DNA of 64,000 nucleotides from Ascidiaceihabitans sp039975415 (GTDB lineage: Bacteria; Pseudomonadota; Alphaproteobacteria; Rhodobacterales; Rhodobacteraceae). A program made the position numbers and the translations under genes. Positions 1 to 7,887 of this stretch are shown here, piece after piece. The notes under the pieces were generated by a model. That model was given only the letters and a program-made list of their open reading frames with translations, was not told where the DNA came from and searched no databases. Each line of letters begins with the position of its first letter. Positions within the stretch are counted from its first letter, which is position 1. The stretch is taken from NCBI RefSeq assembly GCF_039975415.1, contig NZ_JBDWHD010000009.1; one strand, written 5' to 3'.

Positions 1-159
1 GACGCGGCGCAAGGCTGAAATGGCCATCTTCGAATACATCAACGGCTTCTACAATCCGCGTCGCCGCCACTCAGCACTGGGCTGGAAAAGCCCTGTCGCC
101 TTCGAACGAAAGGTGGCTTAAACGAGCACTTGGGGCGGCACGAAACCGCGACAGGTCCA
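1..159 (+). mobile_element. Right end of an IS3-family insertion sequence
   Basis: The window opens inside an insertion sequence. The transposase tail stops at 121 and is followed by about 38 bases that end in a CA dinucleotide at 158-159, shaped like the right terminal inverted repeat of IS3-family elements (which run TG...CA). The other end lies outside the window, so the target duplication cannot be checked. The element sits inside the reading frame of the AlpA-like gene at 160-307. The exact boundary is inferred from the IS3 end consensus and from where the AlpA similarity stops. Confidence 0.75.
2..121 (+). CDS. IS3-family transposase OrfB, C-terminal end (partial)
   Basis: Only the last 39 codons are present; the gene starts before the window. 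The residues include the block FYNPRRRHSALGWKSPVAFE, which is the typical end of the IS3-family integrase-core (rve) domain, where a Tyr-Asn-x-x-Arg-x-H stretch is followed by a Ser-Pro-x-x-Phe/Tyr motif. The full protein would catalyse DDE-type transposition. Frame and stop (TAA, 119-121) are clear. Whether the full element is intact cannot be judged from here. Confidence 0.85.
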   Translation, partial: TRRKAEMAIFEYINGFYNPRRRHSALGWKSPVAFERKVA

Positions 160-307
160 GTTTCAGCACTTCGCTTTCCACCCAGCCGACGCGGTTGGGG
201 CCGAGCTGTACCCTTTTGGGAAACTTGCCTGCCTTTTCCAGTCGAGCCACGTGTTGTGGCGAATAAAGAACCAGCTCCTTCAGTTCGGGTTTTGATAGTA
301 TCCTCAT
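160..307 (-). pseudogene. AlpA-like transcriptional regulator, cut by the IS element
   Basis: From ATG at 305-307 the frame reads an AlpA/phage-regulator type winged-helix protein: MRILSKPELKELVLYSPQHV, then a recognition segment with RLEKAGKFPKRV and GPNRVGWVESEV. Family members are about 65-70 residues and end in a short Trp-Leu-x-x-Arg tail; here the similarity stops after about 49 residues at the IS boundary. The frame continues through IS sequence down to base 71, which would add some 30 unrelated residues. A good ribosome site (AGGAGA) precedes the ATG. AlpA proteins normally control excision or integrase genes of prophage-like elements; with its last helix lost, this copy is probably inactive. 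Confidence 0.75.
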
Positions 308-502
308 CACAATGTCTCCTTAAGAAAGGAGCATCGCGATGCCCCGGTTGCGGTTACCCACGGGCCGAGGAATTTTAGGATACTGGAATCATGGCTGAAC
401 ATGCAACGACACAGCAGCGCATGTATTGAGGTGGCCCAAAGGGTGGCTCAAAACTAAATACTCCACAGAACCAATTGAAATACATAATATTTTTATGTGA
501 AG
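308..502. other. Intergenic stretch between the AlpA remnant and tRNA-Thr
   Basis: About 195 bases with no supportable gene. The half nearest the AlpA gene holds its ribosome site; the half nearest the tRNA is AT-rich. If the AlpA remnant belongs to an element inserted at the tRNA 3' end, the attachment site should lie at or just below position 503, but the second copy needed to define it is not in the window. Confidence 0.4.
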
Positions 503-578
503 TGGTGCCCCCACACGGACTCGAACCGCGGACCTATTGATTACAAATCAATTGCTCTACCAGCTGAGCTATAGGGGC
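503..578 (-). tRNA. tRNA-Thr (anticodon UGU)
   Basis: A 76-base cloverleaf reads on the minus strand from 578 to 503. The acceptor stem GCCCCTA pairs with TGGGGGC (one G-U pair), and the A73 discriminator and CCA end are encoded. The anticodon loop TTTGTAA carries TGT at 545-543, which reads ACA (threonine). The T loop GTTCGAGTC and D loop AGCTCAGCTGG are canonical. Its 3' end faces the AlpA/IS remnant, the usual side for integration of mobile elements. Confidence 0.97.
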
Positions 579-705
579 ACTGGGGCGTCGTTTAAGGGAA
601 GTTTTCGAACCGCGCAAGACGAAAAATGCACGGACTTTGATGGTTTTATTAACCTGTAAACCAGATATAAGAAATATTAGGTTCAGCAGGGTAAATTCAC
701 GCAAA

Positions 706-1581
706 ATGCAACTGGTTCTTCACACTGGCGCACACTTCACCGAAGAAGAACGGCTCATGAAGTGTTTGTTGCGCAACACAAGCATGTTGTCGAAAAAAGG
801 CGTCGTTGTCCCTGGTCCAAGCAGATACCGCAAATTGCTGAAAGAAATTCTGAATGCATTGCAAACAGCACCCGCCTCGGATGCTGCAAGGGACGTGGTT
901 CTTGACGCAATCTTGGACGATGAAACGGCTGACCGGGTTGTTCTAAGCCATCCCTTTATTTTCGGAGCGCCGCGTGCGTCTGTGTATCGTGGGATGATTT
1001 TCCATAAAGCGCCTGAGCGGATGCAGCATTTTTGCGATTTGTTTCCACACGATGACATCGAAATGTTCATAGCGATTCGCAATCCGGCAACATTGCTGCC
1101 TGCGCTGTTACAACATTCGCCGAAACATGACATGGCCAGCTTCATCGGCGGGACCGATCCGCGCATGGTGCGTTGGTCGGAGACGTTGACAGCCATTCGC
1201 GAAGCGGCTCCACGCCTTTCTATCACTGTTTGGTGCAATGAAGACGCGCCTTTGATTTGGTCACAGATCATTCGCGATATGACAGGCCTTGAACACGGTG
1301 AAAAAATTACGGGCGGTTTCGATTTACTCAGCAGTATCATGAGCGATGAGGGCATGAAGCGTTTCCGAACCTACCTAAAAACCCACAAAGGCATGTCAGA
1401 AATGCAAAAACGCCGCGTTATAGCGGCGTTCTTGGATAAATTCGCTTTGGAAGACGAGATCGAAGAAGAGCTGGACGTCTACGGTTGGACAGAAGCCCTG
1501 ATAGACGAGATGAGCGACATCTACGACGAAGACGTCCTGGAAATTCAGCGCATTCCGGGCGTTACTATGATAACGCCCTGA
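706..1581 (+). CDS. Conserved protein of unknown function, sulfotransferase-like outline
   Basis: A 291-residue soluble protein with no signal peptide. The chosen ATG (706) begins MQLVLHTGAHFTEEERL; the frame is open upstream to 637 but those 23 residues look like translated intergenic sequence. The short beta strand followed by HTGAH near the N terminus, and a later SHPFIFGAP segment, are reminiscent of the P-loop/strand-loop of sulfotransferase-like folds, but no clear 5'-PSB or 3'-PB motif was seen, so this is only a hint. The C terminus is acidic. It stands alone between tRNA-Thr and the convergent gapR gene. Confidence 0.7.
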   Translation: MQLVLHTGAHFTEEERLMKCLLRNTSMLSKKGVVVPGPSRYRKLLKEILNALQTAPASDAARDVVLDAILDDETADRVVLSHPFIFGAPRASVYRGMIFHKAPERMQHFCDLFPHDDIEMFIAIRNPATLLPALLQHSPKHDMASFIGGTDPRMVRWSETLTAIREAAPRLSITVWCNEDAPLIWSQIIRDMTGLEHGEKITGGFDLLSSIMSDEGMKRFRTYLKTHKGMSEMQKRRVIAAFLDKFALEDEIEEELDVYGWTEALIDEMSDIYDEDVLEIQRIPGVTMITP

Positions 1582-1591
1582 AACTGCACGA

Positions 1592-1855
1592 TTACCCCAT
1601 GCCCAAGGCTTCTTTGTACATTTCAAGCACCGCTTCTTCTTCGGCGATGTCGTCTTTGTCGCGTTTACGCAACGCAATCACCTTGCGCATCACTTTTGTG
1701 TCGTAACCACGTGCTTTGGCTTCAGCCATCACTTCTTTTTGCTGTTCGGCAAGGTCTTTCTTTTCGGCATCAAGCCGCTCTACCCGTTCGATGAACTGGC
1801 GCAATTCGTCAGCGGTCACGCGGTAGCTTTCGGCGTTTGTGGCGGTGTCGGTCAT
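1592..1855 (-). CDS. gapR: GapR-family (DUF2312) nucleoid-associated protein
   Basis: An 87-residue protein, the usual length for the alphaproteobacterial DUF2312/GapR family. It is mostly helical with a coiled-coil segment (QFIERVERLDAEKKDLAEQQ) followed by a basic patch, VMRKVIALRKRDKDDI, and a short C-terminal helix. In Caulobacter GapR binds overtwisted, AT-rich DNA ahead of forks and polymerases and stimulates topoisomerases. The start at ATG 1853-1855 gives the family's N terminus; the frame is open further upstream but without similarity. It converges with the preceding gene with only 10 bases between stops. Confidence 0.93.
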   Translation of the reverse strand: MTDTATNAESYRVTADELRQFIERVERLDAEKKDLAEQQKEVMAEAKARGYDTKVMRKVIALRKRDKDDIAEEEAVLEMYKEALGMG

Positions 1856-1970
1856 GGCCTTGGTTCCTTTGTCGAATAACTCTGTGGCAAGGGCTTCGGG
1901 ATACCGCCCTGTCCCAGTCGGGGCAATGGGTGATCTTGCCCCAATGTATGATTTAGGATAGCCCGCCCGC

Positions 1971-2210
1971 ATGGAAACAAAAACTCTATCTCTGTTCGAC
2001 GGCATTATTTGGGGCGGCGCATGCGTCTCAATCGTCGGTTTGGTTGGCATTTTGTGGTGCATCGTAAAGGTGGCTCGCGCAAAACGTGCTGATCTAGACG
2101 ATGAGGCGCTGCAATCGGTGATGCAAACTGTTCTGCCTATGAATCTCGGCGCTTTGTTTTTGTCCGTGATCGGGCTGATGATGGTCGGCGTCGGAATTGC
2201 ATTTTCATAG
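1971..2210 (+). CDS. Small two-helix inner-membrane protein, unknown function
   Basis: 79 residues with two hydrophobic segments, about residues 11-33 and 55-78, joined by a polar, charged loop containing ARAKRADLDDEALQ. The basic loop between the helices predicts both termini outside and the loop in the cytoplasm. It is transcribed divergently from gapR with about 115 bases between starts. No family name can be given; the compact charged loop and clean start make it more likely real than chance. Confidence 0.7.
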   Translation: METKTLSLFDGIIWGGACVSIVGLVGILWCIVKVARAKRADLDDEALQSVMQTVLPMNLGALFLSVIGLMMVGVGIAFS

Positions 2211-2557
2211 ATTTTGAGACGTCCATGGGCCAGTTGAATGGCTCTGGACAGAGTGTCGGTGGAATTGACGCAACCCGGGCTTGCCACCAAGAGGTCAGCA
2301 TAAAACCTGCTTTCGCAATTCAGCAGATGTAACACCTTGTGTGACGCAAGCTTGGCCTGTGGTTGTTTCAGGTAGTCTATCGGGGCAGCTTTTTATTCTT
2401 GGTCAGGATCAACACCCGCAAGAAACAAGGGTTTTTGAACATTTGAGCAATCTGAGCTTGGGCACCATTTTTAGCAGCCGCTCTGACGGGTATGATCTTG
2501 GCGTCAAAAATCAGTGTGCAACTGGACACCCATCCGTCAGGGACTTAAAATACCGGA
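2211..2557. other. Intergenic region without a supportable gene
   Basis: About 350 bases. An open frame crosses part of it (2281-2571, plus strand) but its amino-acid make-up is not protein-like, it has no ribosome site, and it runs into the next gene. No tRNA, riboswitch or strong hairpin with a T-run was recognised. It may hold the promoter of the DUF442 gene or a decayed gene. Confidence 0.4.
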
Positions 2558-2986
2558 ATGGATATACGTGAAATCACCCCCGCCTATAGTGTCGCGCCGC
2601 AAATCGACCTGAACGATTTCCCAGCGATCGCCGCCGCAGGGTTCAAAGCTGTGATTTGCAACCGCCCAGACCCTGAGATCCCGCCAAGCCATCATGCCGC
2701 CGAAATGCAAAAAGCGGCCCATGCAGCCGGTTTGGTCTTTTATAATCTGCCGTTGACGCATCATACGATGACGGCCGAAGTCATCGCCCAACACATGGCC
2801 TATGCGGAAGAAAACACACCCGTTCTGGCGTACTGTGCGTCAGGTACCCGTTGCACGGTTGCTTGGGCGTTGGGATCTGCGGCAAAAGGCATGGATATTT
2901 CAGAAATTCTGACAAAATCAAGTGCTGCAGGCTATGCACTGGATGCTTTGCGCCCATCGCTTGAAGTGGCCGCCGCCCAATCTTGA
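2558..2986 (+). CDS. TIGR01244/DUF442 sulfurtransferase- or phosphatase-like protein
   Basis: 142 residues matching the stand-alone DUF442 fold, a dual-specificity-phosphatase-like domain. The active-site P-loop is visible as YCASGTRCT (Cys-Ala-Ser-Gly-Thr-Arg), fitting Cx(3-5)R, and the start IREITPAYSVAPQIDLNDFP is typical of the family. In some bacteria this domain is fused to a metallo-beta-lactamase-fold persulfide dioxygenase (Blh); here it is separate, and an MBL protein of that type lies far away at 59276. Activity on sulfide-derived substrates or on phosphoproteins cannot be told apart from sequence. Confidence 0.85.
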   Translation: MDIREITPAYSVAPQIDLNDFPAIAAAGFKAVICNRPDPEIPPSHHAAEMQKAAHAAGLVFYNLPLTHHTMTAEVIAQHMAYAEENTPVLAYCASGTRCTVAWALGSAAKGMDISEILTKSSAAGYALDALRPSLEVAAAQS

Positions 2987-3066
2987 AAAACGTTAAAACT
3001 GCTTTTTCAAACGGTGCGCTGGGTCAGCCAACTTATGTGGCCCCGGTTTCACCTTGGCCGCAGCAC

Positions 3067-4404
3067 TTATCCTGTTTTCGTCAGATCAGCGAGATCAGGA
3101 AGGCTGGCCAGATCAGGCAGATCGTCCAATTCAGGCAATGCATCTACTTCGGGCACCACATCGGGAAGAGTTGCTAAGTCGGGCAAATCGTTCAGGTCTG
3201 GCAATTCCGTCAATCCCGGGTCTTCTGCGGATGGCAGATCGTTTAAATCCGGTAATTCAAGTGCTGCTGGCGCCGCATCCGGTGTGGGTGCAGGCAGCGT
3301 TTCAATCATAGGCGGGCTCATATCCGGAGCGGCGGGTGCATCTCCACTTCGTTGTTTGGTTCCAGGCAATGCTTCTATTTCAGGCAGGTCCAATCCCGCA
3401 CGGTCTGCTGTTCGGCGGCGTGGCTGGGATGCATAAATCGGTTCTTGTTTAAGTCGCATAGCGCGGGTGCCTTCGACTTGTCCCACAATTCCGCTGCCGA
3501 TAACGCGCCCCGTCAATGTTGTGATATTTGCCTCTGGAAAGCCATTTTGTGGCAGTTGTAAGACGTGTCCCACCTTAAGGGCTTCCAAGTCCATCAAAGG
3601 CATTGTCAGTTTACAGACATCTACCCGCAACTCAGCAGGAACGGACAAAACAGCGTCACTCAAAGAAGAGGCCTGTTCGGGATCACCATCTGCATCCTGC
3701 GCACCCGCGTCAGAGGACATCGCATCGAAATCTTCAACCACGGGCAAGATAAGCACCATCTGCCCCTGTCGGACCCCACCGGCCATATCCAACGTCATCC
3801 GAATGACATGAAACTCGGGGGCCTCCAGCCACATGCTAAGAATGCGGGCTTCATCGGCCCGCGCCCCGAAAGCAAACCCCGACATCATGGCCTGTTCTTC
3901 TTTCATCTCCAGCTGGGGTGGCACGCGTTCAAACAAGGCATCTACCAACGGTGCGCACATCGCGGCATCGGTTGACGTCATTTTTCTGGCATCATCCAAG
4001 GGGGCCGAAACCAAAGACATCGTTTGTTGTTGGATTAACCCGCCAACAATATCCGCACCAATCACCACACCGCCACGCGTCCGGTTGGGACCATCCAAAG
4101 CGGCTAAAAGGGACTGTTCATCCAAAAGTTCCAAACAACCATCAAGGTCACGTTTTTCGGAAACGATACCAATCACTGACATCGACATATCGAAAATTTC
4201 ATCGGCAATCTTTGCTACGGTCAAGCGCAAAGCCTTGGCTGCGGTCATCGCCCGCGCCTGATGCTCTTGCAGCCCGACAGACGCTTTGCGCCGCAGGATG
4301 GTTTGTGTTTCGCTTGAACCCATCGCCTCCGCCCGTTTTCCGCGGGATGCTGTTATGGCACCAGATAAACCACCATTCGTTACCATCGGATTTAAGCGGT
4401 TCAT
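3067..4404 (-). CDS. Orphan FliM/FliN-family protein with a Leu-Pro-Asp repeat tail
   Basis: 445 residues from ATG 4402-4404. Residues about 60-230 look like the FliM middle domain (VVIGADIVGGLIQQQ; TDAAMCAPLVDALFERV). Residues about 250-325 are a SpoA/FliN domain (SVPAELRVDVCKLTMPL, then LTGRVIGSGIVGQVEGTRAM), the module that builds the flagellar C-ring and the type III sorting platform. The last 100 or so residues are a low-complexity tail built on L-P-(D/E)-L-x-x-L-P. No other flagellar gene is near; it lies 33 bases after the symporter-kinase gene on the same strand. It could be a switch component or a soluble relay that reuses the fold. Expression with the kinase is inferred from spacing. 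Confidence 0.8.
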   Translation of the reverse strand: MNRLNPMVTNGGLSGAITASRGKRAEAMGSSETQTILRRKASVGLQEHQARAMTAAKALRLTVAKIADEIFDMSMSVIGIVSEKRDLDGCLELLDEQSLLAALDGPNRTRGGVVIGADIVGGLIQQQTMSLVSAPLDDARKMTSTDAAMCAPLVDALFERVPPQLEMKEEQAMMSGFAFGARADEARILSMWLEAPEFHVIRMTLDMAGGVRQGQMVLILPVVEDFDAMSSDAGAQDADGDPEQASSLSDAVLSVPAELRVDVCKLTMPLMDLEALKVGHVLQLPQNGFPEANITTLTGRVIGSGIVGQVEGTRAMRLKQEPIYASQPRRRTADRAGLDLPEIEALPGTKQRSGDAPAAPDMSPPMIETLPAPTPDAAPAALELPDLNDLPSAEDPGLTELPDLNDLPDLATLPDVVPEVDALPELDDLPDLASLPDLADLTKTG

Positions 4405-4437
4405 TTTAAGCAAATTTGTTTGCTCAAAAAATGACGC

Positions 4438-7137
4438 CTATTGTGCTGCCAAAGATTCTGCCTGGGGCAAACGCACGACAAAACAATTGCCATCAGGAAT
4501 AGGTTCGTAAAAAATCGCACCTTGCAAACGAGTCATGATTTCGCGGCAAATTGCCAACCCAAGGCCTGCTCCCTTGCCTTCCTGGTCGTTAATTCGCGCA
4601 AATTTTTCAAAAATCACATCCCGGGCGTTTCCCGGGATTGGCGTTCCGTTGTCGCTGAAGCGCACGAATGTTCCGTCCGCGTCTTGTTCGACGTCTATTG
4701 TCAGTTCGGGTTGCGGGGCTGTGCAGTATTTATGCGCATTTGTAATCAAATTGATGAAAACCTGCGCAAGCCGGTCCAAATCAGTATGCATCACAACATT
4801 TTCGCGCGCCCGGTGCCGTGTCACGATCAGTTTCTGGCGTTGGCCCACGCCACATGTGACCACTGCGTGTTCAATCACATCGCCAAGTGACCCTACACTT
4901 TCATTAAGGCTAACCTGCCCGTTCTCCAGAACACTCAAGTCCAGCAAATCATCCAACAATCGCGTCAGGCGAATGGATTCGACATGAATAATTGACGCGT
5001 ATTTTGTCTGTTCGGACGGGTCCAAACCATCTGTGTCACGCAAAATCTCGGAAAATGAGCGGATCGAGGTCATCGGCGTTCGCAGCTCGTGACTGATCTG
5101 GCTTAAAAATGCATCTTTTTGCACCGACAACTGCGTCAACTTGGCGTTGGCATTGCGCAGTTTCCGCGCTGTTTGGCTCAGTTCGGCCGATTGCTCTTCC
5201 AGCCTGTTGGAATATTCCAACATCTGCGCAGATTCGTCGGCCACCGCCATCAAGTCTTGCACCGACACAGTTGCCCCCCCCACAAGCTGGCCTATCATGG
5301 CGTGCGCGGTTGCGGCCCCGACCGATGCAGAAAGTTCGCGTTCCAATCGCTGCAAAAAGTCAGGTGTAGGTTCGGGCAAAAACCCTTGAACCCCTTGGGT
5401 CCGCGCCACATCCCGAAACAGGGTTTGTGCTTCTTTTGCCCCAAGAATACGCTGGGTCATAATCATCAAATCTTCACTTTCCGCCACCGACGCGGACCAC
5501 CCCTTGGCCTGACCGGAATGCGCAAAAACATTCACGAATTGCGCCCCCTGCAACCGTTCCAACGGTGTTGGAAATGACACCAATGAACCCAGAATAAAGG
5601 CGATAATATTCAGCGCCATAGACCAGATAACTGCATGGACAGTGGGGTCGATCCCCTCAATGCCAAACAAGGCATGGGGTCGCAAAACATTCAATCCCAG
5701 CGCCCCCTGTTCGAACACCGCGCTGCTGATCAGACCATCACTGCCGAAACTGGGAAGAAACGACGTAAAGCTCCAGACGGCAAACCCCGTCACCAGTCCG
5801 CACATCGCCCCGATGCGGGTGGCGCCACGCCAAATGATACCGCCCAGCATGGCAGGCAAAAACTGTGCAACGCCGACAAATGAAATCAAACCAATGGCGG
5901 CCAAAGCCCCGCCGCCCCCCGACAAGCGATAGTAAAAGTAACCCAGTGCAATAATCACCAGAACTGACAGTCGCCGCGACAGGATGACCACGTGGCGCAC
6001 GTCGCCTGACACAGTGGCCCCCTGCCCTTGTGCAGACAAATAAATCGGCATCACCACGTGGTTGGACACCATCGTAGACAAGGCCAAAGTCGCCACGATC
6101 ACCATGGACGTGGCAGACGAAAACCCCCCCAAAAAGCTGAGCATCGCAAGTGTGTTTTGCCCCTGCGACAAGGGTACAGTCAGAACGAAAAAGTCAGGGT
6201 TGCTGCCTGCGGGCAAAAGATCCAATCCGACGACCGCGATTGGCACAACAAACAAGCTCATCAGCATAAGGTACAGCGGAAAGGCCCAAGATGCTGTTTG
6301 CAGGTGTCGTTCATCGTCGTTTTCAACCACGAGAACCTGAAACATGCGTGGCAGGCACAGGAATGCAGCCCCCGCCAAAGCCGTCAATGCCGCCCAGCGG
6401 CTGCCATCCATTTGCCAAGCTCCGATGGGGGACGCGTCGATACGCGCCATCATTTGCGACGGGCCACCGGCCACCCCCCACACAACAAAAACACCAACAG
6501 CCAGCAGCGCCAGAAGTTTCACCACAGCTTCCACTGCGATGGCCATAACAACCCCGTCATGGCGTTCGTTGGCATTGAGGTTGCGTGTCCCGAACAGCAA
6601 GGTGAACAAAGCCAAGCCAAGGGCGATCCAAAAGCCTGCCGATATCTGGTTCATGCCCGCCTGCGCGCCCGACGTCGCCGTTTCAAAAGGGTCGGCAAAA
6701 ATGGACAATGACGTGGTCACCGATTGCAATTGCAAAGCAATATAAGGTGTGACGCCTAAGACAGCCATGATCGTCACCACGATGGCCAACGCATTGGATT
6801 TACCGTAACGCGACGAAATCAAGTCCGCGACCGATGTCGCGCGCTGCGCACGGCCGATCCGCACCAGTTTGCGCAACACCCACCACCAGCCAATCATCAC
6901 AAGGGATGGGCCCAGATAGATCGTGACAAACTCCATCCCTGACCGCGCAGCGTAGCCCACAGCGCCGTAGAACGTCCAACCTGTGCAGTAGATGGACAAG
7001 GACAACGTATAGACCAGCGGTGATCTTAACCAAGGGCGGCGGCCCTTGGATGCGGCCCGTTCCGCCAAGAAAGCAATGCCAAACAAACCCGTCACATAAA
7101 GCAGACACACCCCGATCAGAAGATTGACGCTTGCCAT
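4438..7137 (-). CDS. Sodium:solute symporter-histidine kinase chimera (CbrA/CrbS type)
   Basis: 899 residues. About 1-500 form an SLC5/SSS-like membrane domain with some 13 hydrophobic helices (the start MASVNLLIGVCLLYVTGLFG is the first). A soluble linker (about 530-650) follows, then a coiled coil and a HisKA domain with phospho-acceptor His683 in SHELRTPMTS, then a HATPase_c domain with an N-box-like segment and the G-box GAGLGLAICREI. In CbrA and CrbS the transporter domain senses or moves a small nutrient (histidine, acetate) and controls a response regulator. The start overlaps the stop of the upstream 98-residue gene by one base. The ligand is not predictable here, and the partner is probably the receiver protein at 7426. 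Confidence 0.92.
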   Translation of the reverse strand: MASVNLLIGVCLLYVTGLFGIAFLAERAASKGRRPWLRSPLVYTLSLSIYCTGWTFYGAVGYAARSGMEFVTIYLGPSLVMIGWWWVLRKLVRIGRAQRATSVADLISSRYGKSNALAIVVTIMAVLGVTPYIALQLQSVTTSLSIFADPFETATSGAQAGMNQISAGFWIALGLALFTLLFGTRNLNANERHDGVVMAIAVEAVVKLLALLAVGVFVVWGVAGGPSQMMARIDASPIGAWQMDGSRWAALTALAGAAFLCLPRMFQVLVVENDDERHLQTASWAFPLYLMLMSLFVVPIAVVGLDLLPAGSNPDFFVLTVPLSQGQNTLAMLSFLGGFSSATSMVIVATLALSTMVSNHVVMPIYLSAQGQGATVSGDVRHVVILSRRLSVLVIIALGYFYYRLSGGGGALAAIGLISFVGVAQFLPAMLGGIIWRGATRIGAMCGLVTGFAVWSFTSFLPSFGSDGLISSAVFEQGALGLNVLRPHALFGIEGIDPTVHAVIWSMALNIIAFILGSLVSFPTPLERLQGAQFVNVFAHSGQAKGWSASVAESEDLMIMTQRILGAKEAQTLFRDVARTQGVQGFLPEPTPDFLQRLERELSASVGAATAHAMIGQLVGGATVSVQDLMAVADESAQMLEYSNRLEEQSAELSQTARKLRNANAKLTQLSVQKDAFLSQISHELRTPMTSIRSFSEILRDTDGLDPSEQTKYASIIHVESIRLTRLLDDLLDLSVLENGQVSLNESVGSLGDVIEHAVVTCGVGQRQKLIVTRHRARENVVMHTDLDRLAQVFINLITNAHKYCTAPQPELTIDVEQDADGTFVRFSDNGTPIPGNARDVIFEKFARINDQEGKGAGLGLAICREIMTRLQGAIFYEPIPDGNCFVVRLPQAESLAAQ

Positions 7138-7433
7138 CAGCTGTCGGTGTCCGGCGCATGGATGCGGGCCACATCATCACGTGTCATGCGCCACAAGGCA
7201 GCCGACAACACGATCAAACCAAGCCACACCCAAAATACGTATTTGATCGCACTGGACAGTGTTGTCTGCACAGGTTCACTGTCCAAAGCACCTTGCGGCC
7301 CTTCAGCCCAAAGCAATGGAACCATCCAAAGCAGTGCGCCCAGAACAGGGGTCAGCCGTATCGCGTCCATCATGCGGCGCTTGCGATAGCTGCGCCGATC
7401 CAGAAACACAGGCGGCGTATTCTTGTCAGCCAT
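7137..7433 (-). CDS. Two-helix membrane protein co-encoded with the symporter-kinase
   Basis: 98 residues with a basic N terminus (FLDRRSYRKRRMMDAIRLTP) and two hydrophobic segments, about residues 29-42 and 64-82. It overlaps the receiver gene upstream by 8 bases (ATGGCTGA) and the symporter-kinase gene downstream by 1 base, so the three are almost certainly translated together. Its size and topology recall small partner subunits such as YjcH (DUF485) of the ActP-type SSS transporter, but no sequence identity to those was recognised. An accessory role for the SSS domain is inference. Confidence 0.75.
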   Translation of the reverse strand: MADKNTPPVFLDRRSYRKRRMMDAIRLTPVLGALLWMVPLLWAEGPQGALDSEPVQTTLSSAIKYVFWVWLGLIVLSAALWRMTRDDVARIHAPDTDS

Positions 7434-7809
7434 CAGCCGAATAAACCCGCATCAAATCGCGCACAGCGTTCAGCACTTCGGTGTTGGAAAAGGGTTTTGT
7501 CATGAAGCGGCTCACACCAGCCTCTTCGGCCAAGGCGCGATCTCGCATTTGTCCGCGTGCCGTCAACATCAGAATAGGCAAGTCCCGGAATGCATCGTCG
7601 CTGCGCAATTCTGTCAGGATATCCATACCACTTTTGCCGGGTAACATGTGATCCAGCACAACCAAATCCGGGGAAAGTTCGTGCACACGCGCCACAGCTG
7701 TTGCGCCGTCCACATGTGTGTCGACACGCCATCCGTCACGGCTCAGAAGAAAGCTCACCGCTTCGATGATGTTTGGCTCATCCTCTACCAGCAGCACATG
7801 CTTGCCCAT
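7426..7809 (-). CDS. Single-domain response regulator (CheY-like receiver)
   Basis: 127 residues, a receiver domain and nothing else. The acidic pocket E9-D10, phospho-acceptor Asp53 (VVLDHMLPGKSG), the Thr in ILMLTARG and the Lys in FMTKPF are all present. The start at ATG 7807-7809 is fixed by a strong GGAGGAG site. It is the first gene of the operon with the 98-residue protein and the symporter-kinase. Having no output domain, it must act by protein contact, as CheY does on FliM. That a FliM-like protein is encoded at the other end of the same group makes this attractive, but it is only inference. Confidence 0.93.
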   Translation of the reverse strand: MGKHVLLVEDEPNIIEAVSFLLSRDGWRVDTHVDGATAVARVHELSPDLVVLDHMLPGKSGMDILTELRSDDAFRDLPILMLTARGQMRDRALAEEAGVSRFMTKPFSNTEVLNAVRDLMRVYSADG

Positions 7810-7887
7810 CGCGGCGTCTCCTCCCCAAAAGAGCACGTTTCCATCAATTGAAACTATCGCCGCTTTTATGCGTCATGTCAAAACGCG

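Noticed and set aside
2281..2571. Plus-strand open frame of 96 codons before the DUF442 gene
   Set aside because: No ribosome site, unnatural composition, and it overlaps the real start of the next gene.
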